From Micromonospora inyonensis (GTDB lineage Bacteria > Actinomycetota > Actinomycetes > Mycobacteriales > Micromonosporaceae), in assembly GCF_900091415.1 (NCBI RefSeq), contig NZ_FMHU01000001.1, forward strand, positions 2,108,001-2,172,000: a DNA stretch of 64,000 bases. Direction: 5' to 3'. Of the stretch, positions 35,252 through 43,664 are shown in pieces. The notes beneath the pieces are model-generated. The model saw only the letters and a program-made list of their open reading frames with translations. It had not been told where the DNA came from and did not search any database. How positions within the stretch are numbered: position 1 is the first letter of the stretch; the number at the start of each line of letters is the position of its first letter. The position numbers were made by a program, and so were the translations under genes.

Positions 35252-36725
35252 CCGGGCCCTGGCCCAGCGTCCCGAGGGGCGAGCATTCATCGACGGTGCG
35301 TACGTCGAGACCGCCAGCGGCCGCACCTACGACACGATCACCCCGCTAAGCGGTCTGCGGCTCACGGCGGTCGCCGACGGTGACGGCGAGGACATTGATC
35401 GTGCTGTCCGGGCCGCGCGGCGTGCCCACGATCGGGGCCAGTGGGCGGACGCGCACCCACGCGATCGCAAGCGCGTCCTGCACCGGTTCACCGACCTGCT
35501 GCTCGAGCACCAAGACGAGTTGGCTCTGCTGATAACCACCGACATGGGCAAGCCGATCTCCGATGCCCGTCGCGAGATCGAGTCGAGCGCCCGCGAGCTG
35601 CGATTCTTCGCGGAGTCGGTCGACAAGGTGTACGGCGACGTGGCCCCGACGGCTCCGTATGCCCTCGGGATGGTCACGCGTGAGCCGGCAGGTGTGGTCG
35701 GGGCGATCACTCCCTGGAACTTCCCGGTGATGATGCCGGTTTACAAGCTCGGACCCGCCCTCGCCGCGGGCAACGCGGTGGTCCTCAAGCCAGCCGAGCA
35801 GTCAGCGCTGGCGGCGGTCCGGCTAGCCGCGCTCGCCAGCGAGGCCGGCCTTCCGGACGGAGTCCTCAACGTGGTGCCTGGGGGGCCAGCGGCCGGCGAG
35901 CACCTCGCCCGTCACCTCGACGTCGACGTGCTGACCTTCACGGGGTCTACCGAGGTGGGCAAGCGCTTGCTGGTCTACTCCGGCGAGTCCAACATGAAGC
36001 CGGTCTGGCTGGAGTGCGGCGGGAAGTCGCCCAACATCGTGCTCGCCGATGCGCCCGACCTCGACGTCGCCGCGCGGGCAGCGGCCGAAGGTATCTTCCA
36101 TGGCGCCGGTGAGGTCTGCAACGCGGGGTCGCGGCTCCTCGTCGAAGACGCTGTCTTCGACGAGGTGGTCGGGAAGGTGGTCGAGGAGTCCGCACACTGG
36201 CAGCCGCGCGACGCGCTCGACCCGACCTCGCGGATGGGCCCACTCGTCGACCAACGCCAGCTCGACCGGGTGATGTCGTTCGTCGAGGAGGGCCGGGCCA
36301 GCGGCATCCGGCTCGAAACCGGAGGACGGCGGACGCTTGAGGAGACCGGTGGCTACTACCTCGAGCCGACCATTTTCAGCGACGTCGACAACGCCTCACG
36401 CCTCGCGCAGGAGGAGATCTTCGGTCCGGTGCTGTCCGTGGTTCGGCTCAGTTCCGCCCAGGAGGCGGTCGAACTTGGAAATGCCACCGTCTACGGCCTC
36501 GCCGCCGCCGTCTGGACCTCCGATGTCACCCGCGCCTTCACGATCGCGCGGCAGCTCAAGGCCGGCACCGTCTACGTGAACTGCTACGACAAGGGCGACA
36601 ACTCCCTGCCGTTCGGCGGGTACAAGCAGTCCGGCATCGGAGCGGACCGCAGCCTGCATGCCATGGACAAGTACACGAACCTCAAGACCCTCTGGGTCGA
36701 CCTCAGCCAGCACCCGCGAGCGTGA
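35220..36725 (+). CDS. Aldehyde dehydrogenase, PuuC-like
   Basis: A 501-residue NAD+ aldehyde dehydrogenase. ITPWNFPVMMPVYKLGPALAA (cofactor side) is near residue 160 and FTGSTEVGKRLL near 240. WLECGGKSPNIV near 265 carries Cys where the general base Glu motif ELGGK is adjacent, and the catalytic Cys is in GEVCNAGSR near residue 300. The tail PFGGYKQSGIGADRSLHAMDKYTNLKT resembles that of PuuC, which oxidises gamma-glutamyl-aminobutyraldehyde. It is the last gene of the operon. Confidence 0.85.
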   Translation: MSSATTDEWYDRALAQRPEGRAFIDGAYVETASGRTYDTITPLSGLRLTAVADGDGEDIDRAVRAARRAHDRGQWADAHPRDRKRVLHRFTDLLLEHQDELALLITTDMGKPISDARREIESSARELRFFAESVDKVYGDVAPTAPYALGMVTREPAGVVGAITPWNFPVMMPVYKLGPALAAGNAVVLKPAEQSALAAVRLAALASEAGLPDGVLNVVPGGPAAGEHLARHLDVDVLTFTGSTEVGKRLLVYSGESNMKPVWLECGGKSPNIVLADAPDLDVAARAAAEGIFHGAGEVCNAGSRLLVEDAVFDEVVGKVVEESAHWQPRDALDPTSRMGPLVDQRQLDRVMSFVEEGRASGIRLETGGRRTLEETGGYYLEPTIFSDVDNASRLAQEEIFGPVLSVVRLSSAQEAVELGNATVYGLAAAVWTSDVTRAFTIARQLKAGTVYVNCYDKGDNSLPFGGYKQSGIGADRSLHAMDKYTNLKTLWVDLSQHPRA

Positions 36726-37131
36726 GGAATCCGCACGGATCACCACCGCGTCACACACGGCTGGCCGCACCCGCGCGCGCCCGCGAAACTGCGAAAGTCG
36801 AGGTAGGCGGGCGGCCCGAATTTTATCCAGTGCCACTCTCGTGATTGCGCTGCCTCGCGTTTCGGCATGAAGTCGCTGGTCGCGTCCGCTGCTGTGGCTC
36901 CGGGTCCCGGTCGGCGCAGGCGTGCGTGTACCGCCTGACGGCCCTCCACGCAATAAGGTGGGTGAACGCGGTGACTGACTGTGTGCCGGTTGCCACGCAG
37001 TGGTGGGGGTGCTCGGGTGAATCCCTGCGACCAGTGGAAATTGGAACGAAAGCGGTCAATGCGAAGACTTTTGCTGGTGGGCGCGCGGGGCGCTGCCGGC
37101 GGCCGTTCCCGGTGACGAGGGGAGAACAGGC
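36726..37131. other. Intergenic region, no gene seen
   Basis: About 400 bp between the aldehyde dehydrogenase and the prenyl synthase carry no convincing coding frame or recognised RNA. Local composition drops around 36820 and 37040 (short A/T-rich runs), which fits a promoter region for the downstream gene. Confidence 0.4.
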
Positions 37132-38214
37132 ATGACCGAGGTGGGCGGGTCGACGGTGGCGGCGTACCCCGGTCCCGGCGTCGTGGCACTCCGGCGGGAC
37201 GTGGACGCCGTGCTCGACGACTTCCTCAGCGCCCACCTCGACACGGCCGGCGACGAGGACTGGCGGCACGATGTCGAACTTCTCCGGTCCTTCGTCCTGG
37301 GCGCGGCCGGCAAACGGACCCGACCGACCTTCTGCCATCTGGGCTGGCGGGCCTACGGCGGCACCGGCTCCGGGGTGGTACGCGCCGCCGCCGCCCTGGA
37401 ACTGTTCCACGCCTTCGCGCTGATCCACGACGACGTCATGGACGGCAGCGACACCCGGCGCGGCCGGCCGACCCTGCACGTCAGCATCGCCGACCGGCAC
37501 CGGCGTCGGGGCTGGCGCGGGAACGCGGAGCGGTTCGGCCGCAACATCGCGATCCTCTGGGGCGACCTCTGCCTGGTCTGGTCCGAGCAACTGTTCGCCA
37601 GCGCCGGTGCCGACGGGGTGTCCCGGGTCCGGACGCTGTTCCAGCGGATGCGTGCCGAGGCGGTGATGGGGCAGTACCTCGACGTCCGGGGTGAGGCCGC
37701 CGGTGCCGGGCTGGCCGACTGCCTGCGGATCCTGCGCTACAAGTCGGCCCGCTACACGGTGGAGCACCCGCTCCAGATCGGGGCCGCGTGGGCCGGTGCC
37801 GGCAGCACCGAGCTGGCCCTCATCTCCCGGGTCGGTGCGCGGCTCGGCGAGGCCTTCCAGCTCCGCGACGACGTGCTGGGCGTCTTCGGCGACGACACGC
37901 ACACCGGGAAGTCCAACCTGACCGACCTGCGCGACGGCAAGGCGACGGTGCTGATGGCGCTCACCCGGCAGTCCGCCACCACCGCGCAGGCCGCCGCGAT
38001 CGACCGGTGGCACGGCAACCCGCACCTCGACCGGGCCGGCGCGGACGTGCTCCGGGAGGTCATCGTCGACACCGGCAGCCTGCGCCGGGTGGAGGAGATG
38101 ATCGCCGCCCGGACCGAGGAGGCCGTGGCCGCGCTCCGCGACGCGCCGATCGTCGACGACGCGCGGACGGAGCTGATCGAGCTGGCACGTAGGCTCTCGG
38201 TCCGGAGCCGTTGA
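37132..38214 (+). CDS. Polyprenyl (geranylgeranyl-type) diphosphate synthase
   Basis: A 360-residue trans-prenyltransferase that elongates DMAPP/FPP with IPP. The first Asp-rich motif is IHDDVMDGSDTRRGRPT near residue 100 and the second is LRDDVLGVFGD near residue 245; GKRTRP near residue 60 binds IPP. The residues before the first motif (ELFHAFALIHDD) fit a C20-type product, but chain length cannot be fixed from sequence alone. No terpene cyclase is adjacent. Confidence 0.9.
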   Translation: MTEVGGSTVAAYPGPGVVALRRDVDAVLDDFLSAHLDTAGDEDWRHDVELLRSFVLGAAGKRTRPTFCHLGWRAYGGTGSGVVRAAAALELFHAFALIHDDVMDGSDTRRGRPTLHVSIADRHRRRGWRGNAERFGRNIAILWGDLCLVWSEQLFASAGADGVSRVRTLFQRMRAEAVMGQYLDVRGEAAGAGLADCLRILRYKSARYTVEHPLQIGAAWAGAGSTELALISRVGARLGEAFQLRDDVLGVFGDDTHTGKSNLTDLRDGKATVLMALTRQSATTAQAAAIDRWHGNPHLDRAGADVLREVIVDTGSLRRVEEMIAARTEEAVAALRDAPIVDDARTELIELARRLSVRSR

Positions 38215-38251
38215 CGACCACAGGGGCCTGTCCGCCGGGCGCCCGGAGCGG

Positions 38252-38998
38252 TCAGCGGCGCAGCAGCGCGAAGACCCCCCAGCCGAGGTACTCCCGGACG
38301 TACCGCACATGGCGGACCGGGTCCTCGGTCAGTTCGGCACGTAGTTGCGGGGCGAGGTCGTCGTCCGGGTTGTCGTCGAGCCAACGGCGGAGGTTGAGCC
38401 AGTGCGCCGCCGCGTACCGGTCCCAGCTGTCCTGGTCGGCGAGGACCATCTCGACCAGGTCCCAGCCACACCGCTGGAACAGCTCGACGAGCCCCGGCAG
38501 GTCCTGGAAGTCGTCCCGGTAGGCGGCGTGGCACCCCTGGACGGTCGCCTGGTCCGGGGGCGTACGTCGCCAGTACGGCTCGCCGACCAGCAGCATCCCA
38601 CCGGGACGCAGGGCGCGTTCCAGGATCTCCAGGGTGCCGGGGACACCCCCGCCGATCCAGGTGGCACCGACACAGGCGGCCACGTCGACGGGTTCCGTGG
38701 GTACGTGGGCGGCGGCGTCGCCGTGCACGAACCGGACCCGGTCGGCCACTCCCAGTTCGGCGGCACGGTCCCGGGCGGCGGCGGTGAAGGCGGTGCTGAC
38801 GTCGACGCCGGTGCCGTGGATCCCGTGCTCCCGGGCCCAGGTACAGAGCAGCTCACCCTTGCCGCTGCACAGGTCCAGGACGGACGTCCCGGGGCGCAGC
38901 CGGATGGCCCGCCCGAGCGTGGCCAGCTTGTCGGCGTCGAACGGGTTGAGAATGCGCAGGTCACCCTCGCGGATGACGTGACTGCGGTCGAGATCCAA
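38252..38998 (-). CDS. SAM-dependent methyltransferase
   Basis: A 248-residue class I methyltransferase. Motif I is VLDLCSGKGELLC near residue 40, motif II GTGVDVS, then VDVAACVGATW and the post-motif LRPGGMLLVGEPYW. Substrate unknown. It converges with the prenyl synthase gene across 37 bp, so the two need not be functionally linked. Confidence 0.85.
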   Translation of the reverse strand: MDLDRSHVIREGDLRILNPFDADKLATLGRAIRLRPGTSVLDLCSGKGELLCTWAREHGIHGTGVDVSTAFTAAARDRAAELGVADRVRFVHGDAAAHVPTEPVDVAACVGATWIGGGVPGTLEILERALRPGGMLLVGEPYWRRTPPDQATVQGCHAAYRDDFQDLPGLVELFQRCGWDLVEMVLADQDSWDRYAAAHWLNLRRWLDDNPDDDLAPQLRAELTEDPVRHVRYVREYLGWGVFALLRR

Positions 38999-39072
38999 CG
39001 AGGTCGCTCCTCAGGTCGCGGTTACGGTTGGGGCCGGGCGGGCCGTCGGCTGCTGCCCGGCGCTCGGGTGGG

Positions 39073-39300
39073 TCAACGGATCGCCGAATCGACGCGGGGT
39101 GTGACGACTCGCAGGAGCGGCCGGGCGATGAGCAGGGTGACCGCGACCAGGAGGACGCTGACCCACACCGGGCCGAGGGCGCCGGCGTCGGCCCCGAGGG
39201 TCGCTGCCGCGACGACGGGGCCGCCAGCAGCACCGATGTTGAGCGCCGCGGCCAGCGCCCCAAGGGTGCGCGCACCCGTCCCAGGCAGCGAAGACTGCTG
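39073..39300 (-). pseudogene. MFS efflux transporter remnant (C-terminal end)
   Basis: About 75 residues, GTGARTLGALAAALNIGAAG to a TGA at 39073, match the last two helices of Cmx/drug-efflux MFS proteins (ALNIGAA, GPVWVSVLLVAVTLL). Stops close the frame just upstream near 39310, so the rest is gone. The remnant lies at the edge of the truncated mrp block. Positions 39301-39472 hold nothing I can assign. Confidence 0.65.
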
Positions 39301-39472
39301 GCAGGCGGACTACGAACTCAACGGTTCAGGGGGCTGACGGCGTGACCGAAAGCCCCCACCTTGGATGCCTCAGGGCTCGACATGCCACCGACACTACTGA
39401 AACCCGCCGGTCACCACGCAACCGGATTCCGCCTGCCCCGGTGGCCTGCGCCGCAGTGAGCACCGTTCATGA

Positions 39473-39988
39473 TTGACCGGACAGCGCCGGCGGGGGCGTA
39501 CCGGCCGGAACGCCGGTGGCGTCAGCGGGCTGCTCGTGACCGGCGTGCTGCTGGCCGTCTTCCCGCTGCCGCCGGTGACCTTCGCCGGTCGGCTGCACCC
39601 GCTGGGGCTGCTCCGCTTCGGGCTCCGCGTCCTCTACGACCTGGTGGTGGCCAGTCTCCAGATCGCCTGGCTGGCCCTGCGGTTCGGGCACGAGCCGCGC
39701 GGCGCGATCATCGCCGTGCCGCTGCGGGTCAACACGGACCTGAACCTCACCCTCACCGCCGAGGCCCTGTCGCTGGTGCCGGGCAGCCTCATCATGGAGG
39801 CGGACCGGGCCACCGGCACCCTCTACATCCACGTGCTCGGCGTCCGCACCATCGAGGATGTCGAGCGGTTCCGGCGCGGGGTCCTGGAGCTGGAGGAGCG
39901 GATCATCGCCGCCGTCGGCTCCGAGGGAGAACGCCGCCTGATGATCGAAGCCACCCACACCGGCACGTCACCGCCGGCCGAGCGGTAA
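39473..39988 (+). CDS. mrpE: Mrp antiporter subunit E, N-terminus probably lost
   Basis: A 171-residue reading frame. From residue 20 it follows MrpE/MnhE: GLLVTGVLLAVFPLPPVTFA, DLVVASLQIAWLALR, then the soluble domain AIIAVPLRVNTDLN and EALSLVPGSLIME. The first helix of normal MrpE, with its WxxLWGE-type segment, is missing and only a Gly/Arg-rich leader from a TTG at 39473 stands in its place, with no good ribosome site. Genes for subunits A-D are absent upstream. Confidence 0.7.
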   Translation: MTGQRRRGRTGRNAGGVSGLLVTGVLLAVFPLPPVTFAGRLHPLGLLRFGLRVLYDLVVASLQIAWLALRFGHEPRGAIIAVPLRVNTDLNLTLTAEALSLVPGSLIMEADRATGTLYIHVLGVRTIEDVERFRRGVLELEERIIAAVGSEGERRLMIEATHTGTSPPAER

Positions 39989-39999
39989 GGGGCACCGAG

Positions 40000-40264
40000 A
40001 TGACCGCCGTAGCCGTGACCGTCACCGTCCTGCTCGCCGTGGCCGGTGGGCTGACCCTGATCCGGATCATCCGGGGACCGTCCATCCTCGACCGGGCCGT
40101 CGCCACCGACGTGCTCCTGGCCGTCGTCGTCGCCGCCATCGCCACCGAGGCCGCGTACAGCCGGGACGCCACCGCGTTGCCCGTGCTGGTGGTGCTCGCC
40201 ATCCTCGGGCTTCGTCAGCTCGGTCAGCGTCGCCCGCTTCGCCGCGCGGAGGAGCCCGAAGTGA
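40000..40264 (+). pseudogene. mrpF: Mrp antiporter subunit F, frameshifted
   Basis: The first 69 residues are a normal MrpF (LTLIRIIRGPSILDRAVATD, LPVLVVLAIL). At 40207-40209 the run GGG seems to contain one extra G. Removing it restores a family-like end (GFVSSVSVARFAARRSPK) with stop TGA at 40262-40264 overlapping the mrpG start as GTGA. As written, the frame instead runs on into mrpG, giving an F-G fusion with a garbled linker. Sequencing error, mutation or programmed shift cannot be told apart here. Confidence 0.75.
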
Positions 40265-40620
40265 GTCTCGACGCCGTCCTCGACGCCACCGCCGCGGTCT
40301 GTCTGATCACCGGGGCGCTGCTCAGCCTCGCCGCCGGGATCGCCCTGGTCCGTTTCCCGGACCTGCTCTCCCGGATGCACGCCGCCGCCAAACCCCAGGT
40401 CCTCGGCCTGCTGCTGGTCCTGCTCGGCTGCGCGTTGCGGCTGCGTACCGGTGTGGACATCACCACCCTCGTGCTGGTCGGGGCATTCCAGCTGGCGAGT
40501 GCGCCGGTGGCCGCGCACATGGTCGGACGGGCCGCGTACCCGCACGACCAGATCCGGACGGACCTGCTGGTCACCGACGAACTCGCCGCGCACCTGGACC
40601 GGATCAGCGAACGCCCCTGA
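40261..40620 (+). CDS. mrpG: Mrp antiporter subunit G
   Basis: A 119-residue membrane protein with three helices and the family motif LVRFPDLLSRMHAAAKPQVLG. The GTG at 40261 overlaps the restored mrpF stop. Because of the mrpF frameshift it may also be made as the tail of a read-through F-G fusion. The stop lies in a hairpin shared with yccF. Confidence 0.88.
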   Translation: MSLDAVLDATAAVCLITGALLSLAAGIALVRFPDLLSRMHAAAKPQVLGLLLVLLGCALRLRTGVDITTLVLVGAFQLASAPVAAHMVGRAAYPHDQIRTDLLVTDELAAHLDRISERP

Positions 40621-40643
40621 CCCGCGCGACGCCGGTCAGGGGC
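40613..40643. terminator. Bidirectional terminator between mrpG and yccF
   Basis: GCCCCTGACC (40613-40622) pairs with GGTCAGGGGC (40634-40643), ten bases with an 11-nt loop. The stop codons of both convergent genes lie inside the stem. Confidence 0.75.
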
Positions 40644-41016
40644 TCTCGACGACCTGCCGCCCGAGGGGCCAGAGTGCGGCCGGGACGAGCTTGAAGTTCG
40701 CCACCCCGAACGGGATGCCGACGATGGTGACGCACTGGGCCACCCCGGCGAGGACGTGCGCCAGGGCGAGCCACCAGCCGGCCACCAGCAGCCAGACGAC
40801 GTTCGCCGCCCCGGAGGGCAGACCGGCGTCGGGCTTGTCGACCAGGGTGCGTCCGAAGGGCCAGAGCGAGTACCGGGCCAGCCGCAACGCCGCGACCCCG
40901 AACGGGATCGTGACGACGAGCGCGAAGCAGACCAGCGCCGCGATTCCGTACCCGATGGCCAGCACGATTCCGCTACCGAAGATCAGCCAGAGCAGGTTCA
41001 ACAGAAAGCGAATCAT
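40636..41016 (-). CDS. YccF-family membrane protein
   Basis: A 126-residue protein with two copies of the YccF repeat: IPFGVAALRLARYSLWPFGR near residue 38 and IPFGVANFKLVPAALWPLGR near residue 100, each preceded by a long hydrophobic segment. Function of the family is unknown. Confidence 0.88.
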   Translation of the reverse strand: MIRFLLNLLWLIFGSGIVLAIGYGIAALVCFALVVTIPFGVAALRLARYSLWPFGRTLVDKPDAGLPSGAANVVWLLVAGWWLALAHVLAGVAQCVTIVGIPFGVANFKLVPAALWPLGRQVVESP

Positions 41017-41516
41017 CAGCTCATCATGACCGGCCCGCGCCAGTCGTCCCGCCGGCCGGTTTCCGCTGGTGGCGGCGGTGGTGACCGGCCCGGAAATGCG
41101 CGTCGCGGCCGGGACGCGCGAATCCTGTCAGCGATTTCCCAGTTTTCGATGCTACGGTTCCGGCACCACGGGTCCACATCGGATGGCCACTGGTTCCGTT
41201 GTGTCGCGACGATCGCGGCGGGAATTGCGCGTCGCGGTCGTCACCGTACTTCCGGCCCACAGCGCCCGGGTCGCGCTGTACGCCGGGAGCCGTCCGGTGG
41301 CCGTGGAGTCGGGTCCTCCCGGCCACCGGACATCCCGTGAGGTTCGCCCCGACCCGTCGGCCCTTTCCGCAGGAGCCAACTGCTTTCCCCGGCCGCCCCG
41401 ATGGCGTTAAGTGGTGGGGTCGGCGCTGTCGGTGTCGAGAGCGGCCCGCTGCCGGGGCCGCTCCGGTCGTGACGGTGGCCGTGCGCCCGTCGTCCCGACA
41501 CCTCCGAGGAGCGTCC
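41017..41516. other. Intergenic region, no gene seen
   Basis: 500 bp between divergent yccF and the ABC exporter. A 113-codon frame (41069-41410, plus strand) is open, but its Arg/Ser/Pro-rich translation has no family character, so I read it as non-coding. The region probably contains two divergent promoters. Confidence 0.4.
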
Positions 41517-43517
41517 GTGACCGGATCCGCCGTCGAATCCGCCCGCCCGGCCGGCGGGGACGATCCCGGACGGCTCGGCCGTGCGTCCGGCGAGTCGGTC
41601 CTGCCCGAGCTGCGGGCGATGTGGTGGGAGACCGGGGTACGGGCGCGCGCCGAGGCGGGGCTCTTCGCGGTCCTGGCCGAACTGCCCCGGCTGGTGGCCG
41701 AGGCGGTCCGGGTCAGCTGGCGGGCCGACTGCTTCCGCACCTCCGTGGTGGCCGTCGCGACGGTCGGCGGTGGGGTGATGTCGGCGTTCGGGCTGCTCGC
41801 CACCCAGCGGGTGCTGGTGGAACTGTTCGCCGGTGGCCCGACCGCCGACCGGGTGGTCGCCGCGCTGCCGGCGCTGCTGGCCCTGGCGGCGGTGACGGCC
41901 GTCCGGGCCGGCATGGGCATCGCCACCGGGTACGCCCAGAACGGGCTCACCCCGAGGGTCAGCCGGGCGGTGGAGCGCCGGTTGTTCGAGGTGACCACGG
42001 CGGTCCGGCTGGACGCGTTCGACGCCGACGCCTTCGCCGACGAGATGGAACGGGCGTCCCGGGGCAGCGACTCGGTGATCTCGCTGGTGCGGGCGTCGAT
42101 GAACCTGTTCGCCGGTCTGGCCGGCCTGCTCGCGGTGGCCGTGGCGGTGCTCGTGATCCACCCCCTGCTGCTGCTGGCGCTGCTCATGGCGACGCTGCCG
42201 AAGGCGTGGGCCACGTTGCGCGCCGGGCACCTGCGGTACCAGACGTACACCGCCGGGTCGGTGCGCCGTCGCCGGCAGTGGTTGCTGCACCGGCTGATGG
42301 CCGAACGTGACTCCGCCCCGGAGCTGCGCTCGTACGGGCTGCGCCGGTTCCTGCTCGACCAGTACGACCGGGTGATGCGGGTGGAGACCGACATCCAGCT
42401 CGATCTGGCCCGCCGGGTCACCACGATGACCAGCGTCGGCGCGGTGGTCGGCGGGCTCGCCACCGGCGTCGTCTACGCCCTGCTCGGTTTCCTGCTCGTC
42501 GAGGGGCAGATCCCGCTCGCGGCGGCGGCGACCTGCGTGGTCGCGGTGCAGTCCGCGCAGCGTTCCCTGTCCACCGTCACCTACCAGGTCGACGAGGTCT
42601 ACTCCGACGGGCAGCACGTCGGCGACTACACCGGCTTCCTGGCCCGCGCCGCCGACCACCTGCCCGAGACGGGCGGTGACCGGGCGACCCCGGAACCCCT
42701 GCGGGAGATCGCCGTCCGGGGAGTCACCCTGCGCTACCCCGACCGGGACACGCCCGCCGTCGACGACGTCACGCTGACCGTCCGGGCCGGGCAGGCCGTG
42801 GCGTTCGTGGGGGAGAACGGTTCCGGCAAGTCCACCCTGGCCGCGATGATCGCCATGCTGCGCAGCCCGAGCGCGGGCGTGATCGAGTGGAACGGACGGC
42901 CGCTGGCGGAGTGGGACGCCGACGGGCTGCGGGCACGCATCGCCGTGGTGACCCAGGAGTACCACAAGTGGCCCTTCACGGCCGCGACGAACATCGCGCT
43001 CGGCGACGTGGACACCGAGGCCCGGCAGGACCGGATCGAGGCCGCCGCCGCCCGCGCGGTGGCCGACGACATGATCCGTGACCTGCCGTACGGCTACGAG
43101 ACGCTGCTGGACCGGACCTTCGCCCATGGGCAGGACCTCTCCGGCGGCCAGTGGCAGCGGATCACCGCCGCCCGGGGATTCCTCCGGGACGCCGATCTGC
43201 TGATCATGGACGAGCCCTCCTCCGCGCTCGACCCCCGGGCCGAGGACGCCCTCTTCCAGGCGATCCGGGACCGGCAGGGGCGGGCCACCACCATCCTGAT
43301 CACCCACCGGCTGGCCAACGTCCGGCACGCCGACCGGATCTTCGTCCTGCACCACGGCCGGCTCGTCGAGGCCGGCAGCCACACCGAGCTGACGGCGGCG
43401 GGCGGCCGGTACGCCGAACTCTTCGCCCTCCAGGCCGCCGGGTACGACCCGGAGGGCGGACCGGACGCCAGCCGTCCCGCCGTCGCCCCGGGCCGCCACG
43501 GCCTGACCGACACCTGA
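41517..43517 (+). CDS. ABC exporter (permease-ATPase fusion)
   Basis: A 666-residue half-transporter. A transmembrane domain with about six helices spans residues 75-400; the ATPase domain is at about 415-640. Walker A is FVGENGSGKST near 440, the signature DLSGGQWQR near 553, Walker B DLLIMDEPSSALD, and the H-loop ITHRLANV. This type often exports peptides or lipids and occurs in RiPP clusters, but I find no modification enzyme nearby. The GTG at 41517 follows GAGGAG. Confidence 0.88.
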   Translation: MTGSAVESARPAGGDDPGRLGRASGESVLPELRAMWWETGVRARAEAGLFAVLAELPRLVAEAVRVSWRADCFRTSVVAVATVGGGVMSAFGLLATQRVLVELFAGGPTADRVVAALPALLALAAVTAVRAGMGIATGYAQNGLTPRVSRAVERRLFEVTTAVRLDAFDADAFADEMERASRGSDSVISLVRASMNLFAGLAGLLAVAVAVLVIHPLLLLALLMATLPKAWATLRAGHLRYQTYTAGSVRRRRQWLLHRLMAERDSAPELRSYGLRRFLLDQYDRVMRVETDIQLDLARRVTTMTSVGAVVGGLATGVVYALLGFLLVEGQIPLAAAATCVVAVQSAQRSLSTVTYQVDEVYSDGQHVGDYTGFLARAADHLPETGGDRATPEPLREIAVRGVTLRYPDRDTPAVDDVTLTVRAGQAVAFVGENGSGKSTLAAMIAMLRSPSAGVIEWNGRPLAEWDADGLRARIAVVTQEYHKWPFTAATNIALGDVDTEARQDRIEAAAARAVADDMIRDLPYGYETLLDRTFAHGQDLSGGQWQRITAARGFLRDADLLIMDEPSSALDPRAEDALFQAIRDRQGRATTILITHRLANVRHADRIFVLHHGRLVEAGSHTELTAAGGRYAELFALQAAGYDPEGGPDASRPAVAPGRHGLTDT

Positions 43518-43664
43518 CACCCATGACGATCCACTGTGCACCGTGTCTCACCATTGCCGCGCGATCGGTGACCACCCCGCGCGGCGCCTCCCGCCGGCCG
43601 GTCGCCCAGCTCCCGTGACCCAGCCGGCGGAGGACACGGAGCCCATCGAAGGATCGAGACAAAC

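Noticed and set aside
41069..41410. 113-codon frame in the yccF/exporter gap
   Set aside because: Arg/Ser/Pro-rich without family character; more likely promoter region.
43523..43618. 31-residue frame after the ABC exporter starting MTIHCAPCLTIAARS, considered as a peptide precursor
   Set aside because: No ribosome site, no leader-like region and no modification enzyme nearby; short frames are common by chance here.
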